DNA of 64,000 nt from Symbiodinium natans. Lineage: Eukaryota; Sar; Dinophyceae; Suessiales; Symbiodiniaceae. The notes below the pieces were generated by a model. That model had not been told where the DNA came from. It ran no database searches and worked only from the letters and a program-made list of their open reading frames with translations. The position numbers and the translations under genes are program-made. Location of the stretch: assembly GCA_905221605.1 (NCBI GenBank), contig CAJNDS010002623.1:595501-659500 (forward strand), given 5' to 3'. Below are positions 26,701-38,600 of the stretch, piece by piece. Numbering within the stretch: the first letter of the stretch is position 1; every line of letters starts with the position of its first letter.

Positions 26701-29594
26701 ACGGACGCGGCCTTCTGAAGCTTGTCATCGCTCAGGCAAAGCATCGTCGCTCCTTTTTGGAGCGTTTTGGGGCCAAAACCCAAAACCCAAAACCCTAAAC
26801 CCAAAACCCTAAATAAACCCTAAACCCTAAACCCCTACATCCAAATGCTTGCTCAAAAGCGGCCCGGAGCTTGTGATGCGACTCAACTCTAAAAATAGCT
26901 AGGCGAAGCTCCCAGATCCATCGCCCGGCAAAATTCCCACAACTCGCCCTAAACTCCTGAAAGCCGGAACCTGAAACCCGAAACCCGAAACTTCAAACAA
27001 CCCGCCTGCAAACTCGAAAGCCCTTCACCCCAAAGCCTAAACCCTAAACCCTAAACCCGGCTCCACCCGTTGGGCCAGCGCTCCTGCAAGGGATTCTGCT
27101 CTGCCACGGTAGTGCCAGGGAGTCCAGAGGCATTGCTCGCACAACCAATCTCCTGGTTAGGGTTTAGGGTTTGGGGTTTGGGGTTTAGGGTTTAGGGTTT
27201 AGGGTTTAGGGTTTAGGGTTTAGGGTTTAGCGTTTAGAGTTTAGCGTTTAGGGTTATGGTCCCTTGTTAGGTGTCCTTTCTACAGGCTGCCGTACTTTAT
27301 GTAGGACCCGATAGCTCAACTACCCATCTAGGGTTTGGGATTCATGTAGGGTGCTTTGGTGCAAGGTTGGCTGAGGACGAACCTAGACACCTAACCATGG
27401 CCTTGATAAGAGCCGTCGCTTACAGTGCCAGAGGGTTCAGGGTTTAGGGTTTAGGGTTTAGGGTGAGGCTGGTGGCCAGCGTAACGGGTGGCTTTCGAGG
27501 TCCATAAGCTATGCAGTCTGAGCGCGGCCATGGCCACGTCCCCAATCTGCCCCTCAAAGCCTAAACCTGAACCCGAAACCCTAAACCCTAAACACCTAAC
27601 ATGCTGAACCCGAAAACCCAGAACCCAGACCCCTAAACTGAAACCAGAACCCTAAACTGAAACCCTAAACCCTAAACCCTTAACTCCTGAAACTTTGGTC
27701 CCTCATCTTCGTGTGCAAGTTCCCCTCTAAGGGCTAAGGCTTGCCCTGACACGACTCGTTTTCGTTGCCTCAAAATCCCCAAAGGGCTTAGGCTTTAGGA
27801 TTAGCTTCTTTTGGGTTCCTTAAGCAAAGGCTGGCAGAGGCTCTGAGGTTGAGGGTTTTGGGCTCAGGGCTTGGGGTTCAGGATTTTGCGAGCCTCTTGA
27901 AACCGCCTCAGGGTTCGTAGACTGGAACAGAACAACAAGCAGCACACAGCCTCCCGTTGCTCCTTAAACCCCCTGCATCGTCTTCATCTTCATAACATGA
28001 ACGGCATCCGTAAGCGACCCCCCCCATCAACCCCTGCTATGCAAGCCCCTGTTTGGGGTTTTAGGGTTTAAGGGCTTCGAGGGTGTAAGATTAAGGGATA
28101 TTCAGGGTTTGGGGGGGGGGGGGGGGGGTTGTGGGTTTAAGGGTTTAGGGTTTAGGACTTGGGATTTGAGGGTTCAGGGTGTTGGCCTGCAACAGCCAAC
28201 CGAAAGGCTGCTTAAAGGCTCTAGAAGTCCTGGTCCCAAGGTCTGATCGATCAACTGGAGATCGTCACTGGGCATCACCTCGACTGCTTGAACTTGACCC
28301 CTAGATCAGGGGACTTAGTAAGCGGGGTATCAGTAAGGTAACTATACTTATTGTTGCTTTATCAGCCCAGTTAGGGTACTACTAAGTGCCCCGATCCTCC
28401 AAGTAAGTAACCCCGCCCTGTAGGGATTCGGCCTTAGGGTTCGTAAACCCTGCTCTATAATGAGACCCAAGAGTAAACTAGGAAAAACAAGGGTGCCCTT
28501 GTTGGCTGAAAAGGGGCTCATGAAGGGAACATAGACCCTATTTTGTTAGGGGGAAGAGGGCCTACTCTGGCTCTGCCAGAGTTTGCCCTAGACCCGAAGC
28601 CCAAAACCCAAAACCCTAACCCTAAACCCTAAACCCAAAAACCCTTGAACCCTTAAACCCTATACCCCAAACCCAGAATGCGTTAATCCTCGCTGCTTGC
28701 CGGCTCATGGGTATGAATACTGACTAGGGCTCGAAGTAGGGCAGCTGCGGTTACACTAGATTACGACCTGGTCATGCCTCATTTGGGGCCTTGGTTTAGG
28801 GTTTAGGGTTTAGGGTTCCTCCACGAAAGAATCACCCATGAACCTCCAAGTCGACAGCCATAGATCCGACCTGCACCTTGTCTAGGTCGCAGCGTCTCTC
28901 CCCTCCGCCCCGTCCGCTAAGGGTTTAGGGTTTAGGGTTTAGGGTTTAGGGTTTAGGGTTTAGGGTTTAGGGTTTAGGGTTTAGGGTTTAGGGTTTAGGG
29001 TTTAGGGTTTAGGGTTTAGGGCTTCGGGTTCAGGGCTTAGGGGTTCGTAAAGTCACAGTTGATGCCAAAATTCTTGAGGTATCTTCACCTCTACAAGGCA
29101 TGTAATGGGCAAACCCGACCCTAACATCCCTACACAAGCATCATAATAACCCATAGAACCTGCCAAATACCCCGAATGATCCTAGTTCCCCTAAACCCGA
29201 ATTCCTAGCCCTAAACCCTAAACCCTAAACCCTAAACCCTAAACCCTGAACCCTGAACCCTGAACCCTGAACCCTGAACCCTGAACCCTGAACCCTAGGC
29301 TTCCAGAGTGGCTGTGTGGAAGTCCTTCCCGTGTATTGGCTGCTCTGCCGTTCGACGCGTCGATGAAGAAGAAGTACCTGCGGAAGTGAAGGGTTTAGGG
29401 TTTAGGGTTTAGGGTTTAGGGTTTAGGGTTTAGGGTTTAGGGTTTAGGGTTTAGGGTTTAGGGTTTAGGGTTTAGGGTTTAGGGTTTAGGGTTTAGGGTT
29501 TAGGGTTTAGGGTTTAGGGTTTAGGGTTTAGGGTTTAGGGTTTAGGGTTTAGGGTTTAGGGTTTAGGGTAGGGTTAGGGTTTAGGGTTTAGGGT

Positions 29595-29640
<46 letters not shown>

Positions 29641-32600
29641 GGTCGAGGGTTGAGGGTTGAGGGTTCAGCGTTTAGGGTTTAGGGTTTCGAGTTGAGGGTT
29701 TAGGATTTAGGGTTTAGGGTTAAGGGTGCAGGGTTTAGGGTTCAGGATTTAGGATTTAGGGTTTAGGGTGACGCAGGATCAGGGCATGGTCTAGGATTTG
29801 ACGTTCTTCAGGGGTCAGGGGTTAGGGGGTTAGGGTTTAGGGTTTAGGGCATAGGGGTTAGGGTTCAGGGTTTTGGAGCTGAGTTTTGGTGTTTGGGGGT
29901 CACCTCCGGCCCATATCCCCAAAACCGCAGTGGGGACTACTAACCAGGAGGTTCCCCCGGTTGACCAGCTTTCCCTTTTCACAGGGATGTATGCCAGCAA
30001 CTCAGGCAAAATCCATTTCTCTGTCATACACAAGGTCTCAACAGGGCTCTGCGCATTCCCGAAACCAACACCCTAAACTTCAACCACCCTAAACCCTAAA
30101 CCCTAAAGCCTAAACCCTAAACCCTAAACTCTAAACTTCAACCACCCTAAACCCTAAAGCCTAAACCACCCTAAGCCCCAAACCCTAAACCACCCTTTTG
30201 ACCCTGAACGCTCCGCAATCTGAAAGAGTGATATCCTTTACCCTAGCTAGCTCTCTGAAACCGCAGAACAGGGTTTAGGGCTTAGGGCTTAGGGCTTAGG
30301 GCTTAGGGCTTAGGGCTTAGGGCTTAGGGCTTAGGGCTTAGGGCTTAGGGTTTAGGGTTTAGGGTTTAGGGTTTAGGGTCTAGGGTTTAGGGCATGCCGC
30401 TAAGAAGCTGTAAAAGACTTCCCCGCTCGCCACGAAGAGCATGTTGGAGCACTTCCGCCCAGAGGAGAACAGAACCTGCCGGTGTGCCGGAACTGCGAGG
30501 GAAACACTAGGACCGAAAGCCCTAAACCCCCTAAACACCCTACATCACGAACCCTTCCACTTCCACTCCTGAACTGCGAGACCTAAACCCTAAACTCCAA
30601 ACCCTAAACCCTAAAACCCTAAACCCTCAACCCTGAACCTCAACTTTAAGGGGCTTGGCGGGTCCGTTGACATGATTTTGGTGTAATGTCAGAGTTGGGG
30701 TTTAGGGTTTACGGTTCCGGGTTTAGTATGAGGTTTTGGGGCAAGGGTTTAGGGTTTAGGGTTTAGGGTTTCGGGTTTAGGGTTTAGGGTTTAGGGTTTA
30801 GTGTTTAGGGTTTAGGGTTTAGGTCTGAGGGTCTGGGGTTTAGGGGCAAGGGTTTAGGGTTTGGGGTTTGGGGTCCAGGGATTGCGGAAAAACCAGGGCT
30901 GGCGCAATGTACATACACAGTCCGAGGGGCACAGCCCCAAGCCCCCAAACCCCCAAACCCCCAAACCCCGAAACCGTGCAGCAAAATACACCATTGGGTG
31001 TAGTAAACCCTCAAGCCCAAACCCCTACCCTAAGTTCCCGAACCCCCAAATGCCTAAACCCTAAACCCCTTAAGCCCCCAAACCAGCAAGAGATGTTGCT
31101 TTTCCTAAAGCCTAAACCCCTAAACCCTAAAAGCCTAACACCCCTAAGCCCCCCAAACCAGAAACTAGGATGGCCCTTCAAAACCTCTGAAAAACATCCC
31201 TAGACTTGATGCGCTCTCAGCCCGATAAGGGAAAATGTACAATATCCCCAGGGCCTACCTAGATTTCCAAGCACGAACCCTAAACCCTAAACCCTAAACC
31301 CTAAACCCTAAACCCTAAACCGCGGAGACCTCCTGGGGCGCCAGATTCCAGTCGCTGATGCATTCCACGCAGAGCTCTGTGTAGAAGACCGCGTAGCGCA
31401 GTTGGAGGCCGTGTAAGAAGTCCTGAGGTGGTTCATGGCTTCGGCAAAGCGTTCAGCGTTGCCCTAAACCCTAAACCCTAAACCCTAAACCGTAAACCCT
31501 AAACCCTAAACCCTAAACCCTAAACCCCAAACCCTAAACCCCAAACCCGAGCTTGTAAGGTTCACATGGGTTGTCGGACCCTAGGCCCTCAACCCTTCCA
31601 TGTGAAATCCGGGAAGATTCGTCGCTTGTAGGGATGGCAGCTCAGAGTTTCAAGGCTTCAAAGTATACCCTTTAGGCTTAATATAGGGTTTAGGGTTTAG
31701 GGTTTAGGGTTTAGGGTTTAGGGTTTAGGGTTTAGGGTTTGGGGTTTAGGGCCTTTGGGCCCCCAAAACCTTGAAATGAGGGTCCTTGGAGCGTTATGTA
31801 TGTGGGTTGGGGTTCTTGGTGGCCCAGGAACCGTATTACAATAAGGGTACCCTTTTTGGGGGTTGATTCCTTTGGGAGGGGGAACGAAAACAAAGGGCAA
31901 AAGGGCAACACTACTAAAGCCCAACACCCTAAACCCTAAACCCTAAAACCCTAAACCTTAAGCCCTAAACCCTAAACCCTAGGGCTGAGGATGTATTACA
32001 GCATTGGCTCGAAGGTGGTATAATCAGGGTACCCCTTTTGGGCTTGGTTACTTCTAAGGGAACCTACAACCAAAAAAGGGCAAAAGGGTGCCAAGAGGTC
32101 GTGCCCATAGAGTACCCCCTATTAAGCCCAACTAGGTTCAGAAGACGCCAGACCCGAAATATTAATCACATAGGGTTTAGGGTTTAGGGTTTAGGGTTTA
32201 GGGTTTAAGGTTTAGGGCAATTCCATAAAGCCTGAACCGGGCAGACCGATAAACGCTTAAGAATACAGCCGAAGGGAGTTCGGGGGTTCTTCTCCTTCAC
32301 TAGACTCCCAAGGGCCCCCTGGCCCCTGGTGCTGTGCGGATATGAAAGATGCGGCAAGGCAACCAGGCCTAAACCACAGTGAGCATGCCTTCTCTACTCG
32401 TCTTGCAGCCGTTTGTGATGCTCGAAACTTGAGTACTGAATCCGGAGCCCAGCATCGTGATTCATCAGCAGCGGGGACCACGACTCCCGGCAGAGCTCAC
32501 GGTAGAGGAAGTCCTGGGTGCGCGGGCAGAAGTCGGGCTACAAAGCGGGATGGCTTTGCGAACGTTCTGGTTCAGAATCCTAAGCCCGAAACCCTAACCC

Positions 32601-35600
32601 GAAACCCGAAACCCTAAACCCTGAAGATCATTCCTGGAACTACGTCTGTTGAACCTTCGGGATCGGCCGCACCGGCCCGCCATGAGTGAATGATCGAAGA
32701 CTACGGACCGCGCCGTAGAAAAAAGATTCCTATATTGCCCTTGTGAGGAAGAATTGTTCAGCTTATTTTGGGGAGGGGTCTTTCAGCAAATAGTAGTTTG
32801 TGGTAGGAGTCAGGCAAAGTGGGTGTCGCTGGGAACCCATAACTCCAAAACCGGGGTACTCAAGCAGAGAGATGACTGCCCAACCGTGACGGTCCGACAT
32901 GCCTACTGGTAGCAGAAGACATGCTTACATGTCTAGGGTACAGGGTCCAGCTTGTCGGGCACAACATGGGGATTTGGGATCCGGCATAGCTACAAGACTT
33001 GCAAATACCACTCAGCTCTGGGTGCGCTGACTGAGAACTTTGGATCTTGAAGGCAGAAGGCCTGCAAACCCTGCAGACCCTGGATGGAGACCCTGGAAAC
33101 CCTGGAAATCCTAAACCCTGAACCCCTGAAAGCTGAGGCCAAAAGCAGACCTAAACCAAGAAGCTGGGAGTAGCGTCGCCATCTCGCTCTTGCCAGGTGG
33201 GTGCACCTTCTTATAGGGTAAGGGAGGGATGTTCACGGGGTTTCAGGGTTTAGGGAGGTTCATGGCAGCTAGGTACCTAGGGAACCTTAGAGAAGCTTAG
33301 GGAGCCGTAGGCAGTAGTGGGGAGTATTGGAGTATTAGGAAACCTTGGGTTACATCCCCCCCCCCCCTTGAATCCCGTTCCCTTAAGAAGCCTGTAAGCT
33401 TCTCGCCGACACAGGTCCTACGGCCCAGGCTTCAGGTTGCTAGCGTGCGGGTAAGATTGTAAGGTTAGTAGGGTTTGGGTAGCCTAAACCCTAAACCCTG
33501 AACCCTAAACCCTAAACCCTAAACCCTAACCCTAAACCCTGAACCCTAGAGACCCTAACCCTAGTTCTACTCTAGGGTTTTTAGGGATGTGGAAGTTGGG
33601 GTCTAGGCTTCTAGGGTTTGAGGTTTAACGTTTGGGGCTTAGGGCTTAGGGTGTGTAGGGCAAGCCCACCCAGTCCCTTGAACTGCCCTTCGTGGGGGGT
33701 TGTAGGATGTAGGGTTTAGGGTTTAGGGTTTAGGGTTTAGGGTTTAGGGTTTAGGGTTTAGGGAAGTACGAACTCAAGGCAGCATGTGAGGATGCTTGGG
33801 CGTAGTTTTTTTCGCGAGCTCGGGGTTCAGAGTCGAGCTCTTGTGGATTCATGTTCTTTTTTGCAGGCTGTCTCCCCACTACGTTATGTTCTGAAGCGTG
33901 GCCCTTTTATTGCTTGTATCCCCTGAAATCCCTAAAGCCCTTAGTCATAATTTCGGGTCGCCGCCGCTTGAAGTTGTTACGATTTCGGGGTTACGTTGGA
34001 GTTTCGGGTATATGGTTATATAGATTAGACATGTATAAGGTTTAGGGTAGTTTCTGGCCCGAAACCCTAAACCCTTAGGGCTTAGGTTTAGGGTTTAGGC
34101 TTACCGCAAGCTGCTGGAATGCTCCGCCCAGGCGCCAGGGTCTTCCGGCGTTGGAGATACCTCAGCCAGCGGACAAAACGGTTTAGGGTTTAGGGTTTAG
34201 GGTTTAGGGTTTAGGGTTTAGGATTTAGGATTTAGTGATCGTGAAGGTGGCCCCTGTAGCCCCTTACCTGAGGACATGGTCGAAGGCTTCGGCACTGTTT
34301 CAGGATGATTGGAGTGTTTTTTGAACGCCGGTGTGCGCTTCTCCAAAAAAACCCTCGCCAAGCAGCCATGTGTACAAACAGACGCACGAAAAAACCATCA
34401 TGAAAGTCGTGGTTGAATGTAACCTATTGTCCAGTCAAAACCCTAAACCCTAAACCCTGAACCCTGCATGTCCCAAAATAGGGCTGCCCCGAATACTGTC
34501 CAAAAACGTAATCCTCATCCTCGGAACCTCAGAAAACCCTAAGCCCCTAAAAGCCGGGAACCCAAAACCCTAAACCCTAAACTTGAAACCCATAATAAGC
34601 CCCAATTCCCTTGCCTGTACTAAGAACTCGGATGGCATTAAACCCTAAACCCTAAACCCTAAACCCTCCACTATAGGGTGGCCCTGTGGCGCTCAGGCTT
34701 GGCTGTGGAGGGCAGAAAAGCCCCCCCCCCCCCTGAGTCTACGATGTACAGTGTACTATTTAGTATATACCATATGCCACTTACAATATACGATATGCTA
34801 GATACCGAATACTAGATTGAGGTTCCTTGAGGGCCTTCAAACATGAAAGGGTTTAGGTTTCAGGCCTTAGGCGTTCAGGAGTTGAGGAGTTTCGGGTTCT
34901 TCAGGAGGTTAGGAGTTCAGGAGTTTCGGGATGATGGGGTTTAGGAGTTTAGGAGTTTTCGGATGAAGGGGTTTAGGAGTTTAGGAACCTAGGGATGAAG
35001 GGGGTTTAGGGTTTCGGAGTGTAGGAGTGTAGAGATGAAGGGGTTCAGGAGTTTCGGATTAGGGCGCTTGGGATTTAGGGTTTAGGAGTTTAGGGCTGAG
35101 AGGACCTCATGGTTAGGATTTCGATTTTGTAAGAGCTGCTGAACGTAGTTTGGGCAGTCTCTCTACATGAGAACTGGGGCAGGGGCCATTCTACCAGCCC
35201 CAACCAGCTAAGCCCGAGAAGCGCTTTCAACTCCGCTTCAAGCTTCCAGGGAACTGGGTAAGTCCTCCAGGCGTGCTGGCAATGTACTGTAGGCTTTGCA
35301 GTCTGGCAATGAACCCTGCGCCGAAAGGAAGCCAACCGTTATCATTGACACATTTCCCATGTTCTTGCTACTTTCAAGACCTTGTGGAATGTGCGGCTTC
35401 GCGTGCTTCGGGTTCTGCACCTAAACCAAACCCTAAACCCTAAACCGTGGCCCAGCTCCTGATGTAGTCAGAGACCTGATTCTCCGCCTGCTGCTGCCTC
35501 GGCCAGCGCAGCTTGTCATGAGCCGTCTACAAGGTCTAAAGGGTTTAGTTTTGCTCTTGGAAAAGCAGCTGGATTCTGGGGTTCAGGATTTGTGCACCTG

Positions 35601-38600
35601 CGTACCCTCCCCGACCTCAACCCACCCAAGAACCGACAACCATAAAACCCTTAAGCAACCTAAGCTCACGAACGGCCTAAACCCTAAGCCGTCTCAGACC
35701 ACGAACAGACCCTAAAACCGAGATCTGACAGGACCTCATGCCGGGCGCTTGGTGCTTGTGCATTACCCTAAACCCTAAACCCTAAACACTTTAAAGGATG
35801 CTTGGCAGTGCCCCTAACGGATTCTCGAAATAGATTCCGGCGCTTAGCGCTTGATTCAGAAACAATGAGCCCTAAGCACTGAAGAATCAGCGCTCGAACT
35901 TAGGGGTAGAACTCTCAGAACTCTAATCACCCTAAACCCCAAACCCACCACCCGAAACCCAAACCCCAAACCCCAAACCCCAAACCCTAAACCCTAAACC
36001 CTAAACCCACCACCCCAAAACCCTAAAGCGCTGGGCCCAGCGGCACGCTGTGGAATCGGCGGATGTCGGAGATGTCGTTGGTCACGATGGACGTGAAGAC
36101 AGACGCCATGACCAGGGCCAACCTTCTCGGGTTTCATGTTCTTCTGTTCAGGCTAGTTAGGGTTTAGGGTTTAGGGTTTAGGGTTTAGGGTTTAGGGTTT
36201 AGGGTTTAGGGTTTAGGGTTTGGGGTTTAGGGTTGGAGTAGCCAAGAAACAAAAAGGGTGCCCTTTTTGGTGGTAAGTTTCAGGGGGTTAGGAGGGAACC
36301 GAAACCACAAAATAAGGAAATACGGGCCTACTCCGGGTCCTAGTTCCTGTAAGACCATGAGAATAATACATAGATAGATACAGATGAATGGACAACAATA
36401 CGGGTTGCTTTATTGTGGCTGTAGCCTCGTGCTTCCAGATCGTAATTAAGACACATTCACCAAGAATAGGGCTTCTTGTTGTTTGGGGGGCCAGTAGGTT
36501 CTAGGGAAAATGGGAGTGGGGAGTGTGGGGGCTTTAGAGTGCTGCAGGGCTTGGTCAAGTTGATGGGTGCGGGGATTTCAGGGCTCCAGGGTTTAGGGTT
36601 TAGGGGGTTTAGGGTTTAGGGTTTAGGCTTTAGGGTTTAGGGTTTAGGGGGTCGGCATCGGAACCCTAAACCCAAACTTTAAACCCCAAACCCTCAACCC
36701 CACATCTGTTGTTGGCCGGGGTCAGCCTCACTGCAAGCTGCAAAAACCCTGAACCCTGTACCCTAAACCATGAACCCCTGAACCCTAAACCCTAAAAACC
36801 CTAAACCCTAAGCCCTAAAGCCTAAACCCTGAACCCTTGTATCCGTGCCCAAACGCGCCAAGGAGCCCAGTTGCAAAGACAGCAAGTGCTCGCTCCAGCT
36901 GCCTCGGCTTGGGAGTAGGGTTTAGGGTTTAGGGTTTAGGGTTTAGGGTATAGGGTTTAGGGTGTCGGGAGTTTCGGGGTTTCAGGGTTTAGGGTTCACG
37001 CCTCAGGGTGAGCTTGGCGCCGCACGAGAAGCCATTTGGGACTTCCCGACATAAGGTCTAGGGCTTAGCGTTTCTTGGTAGCCCGGTAACCATATTATAA
37101 TAAGGGCACCCTTGTTTTGGTGGGCTACTTTCATAAGGGAACCCAGAGCAAAAAAAACAAGGGTAAAGGGTAAAGGGTACCACTGAGCTACCAAGGTTTG
37201 AATTCCCCCCCCCCCCCCCCCACCCCCCGTGCCTCCTCCCTAGGCACTGGTACTGGTAGGACTATTAGATCCGATACTGGTAGGATTATTTGATCCCCCA
37301 GAACTGGGTATCCCGATTTTGGGATAAACCCGGGGCCTCGGCGGGCTCTGGTGAAGGACCTTCATGGTAGCCCAGCAACCCTATCGTAATAAGGGTACAG
37401 CTTTTTTTTGCGCAGAAGCAGGGCAAAAGGGTACCACCAGGCAAGTTGCCAGAAGAGGCTTTTTCTTCTAGCAAACAAGATCGTATCCCTGTTTGTGGTA
37501 ACTTAGTTGAAGCTCAAGAACCCAGCTTCGGCTTCAGGGCTCGGGGCAGGCTTGGGGTTAAGGGTTTAGGGTTTAGGGTCTAGGGTCTAGGGTTTAGGGC
37601 TTAGGGATTCGGGTTTAGGGCCTTGAGGGTTTAGGGTTTAGGGTTTAGGGGTTGGGGTTTCTGGGTTTAGGAGAAGCCCAGTCACGTGGTCAGCAGCATG
37701 TTGTCGGTGATGCGAGAGGGAGGCAAGCGCGCCAGGGTAAACTCCTGTGTTGGTTTAGACTCATTGTGATAAGCCCAAACTCTAAACCCTAAACCCTCAA
37801 ACTTCTCCAAGAACTGGGTCTGCAGAGGACTTGGTGGCAGAGCACCAAATGCTTTTCCCTAAGACCATGATCTGAAATCAGGGTCGAGAGCTAAGGTGTT
37901 TGGGGATGTTACGGATTTTAGAGATGTTAGGGCTTCTGGACCAAAAGCCCAGACTCAGATACTCAACTTCCCCAAGCCCCAAACCCAAACCCCAAACCCC
38001 AAACCCCAACTCCCTCTCAACCCCTGGTAGCCCAGTAGCCATAAAAAAATCAGGGCACCCTTCTGGGGGGTCTAGGGTTTAGGGCTCAGGGCTTAGGGTT
38101 GCTTTTACAAGTTCCCGTGGATTCAGCTTGGCGGCCATGGCCATCTGGTACTGCTCCCACCTCCGGTTGGTGCCATTCCGGCCCCTTAAGGGTTTAGAGT
38201 TTGAGGTTTAGGGTTTTGGGTGTAGGGTTTAATTAGGGCTTAGGGTTTAGGGTTTAGGGTTTAGGAAGGTTTAGGGTATTTGAGGATGGTTTAGGGTTTA
38301 GGCTTAGGGCACTGAAGCCCTGTAAGGGCTTACACGATAGTTAGGGTGGCTTAGGGTTGCCGCTGCCGACAGACCCTCGAAAATGTCCGCATGAGCACGG
38401 AGCACAAGCACTCTGCACGCACCACCCTCCCACCCACCACATCACCGTCCCACCCTTGCGGAAACCCTAAACCCTGAACCCTAAACCCTGAACCCTAAAC
38501 CCTAAACCCTAAACCCTAAACCCTGAACCCTAAACCCTAAACCCCCAAGCAGAAACGGAAGCAACCCTAAACCCCGATGGGGAGTTGAGGACGGGAGTCG

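Noticed and set aside
29830-31203. Open frames full of LNPKP and similar peptides
   Set aside because: They are translated heptamers (CCCTAAA reads as L-N-P-K-P); the same holds for many frames across the window.
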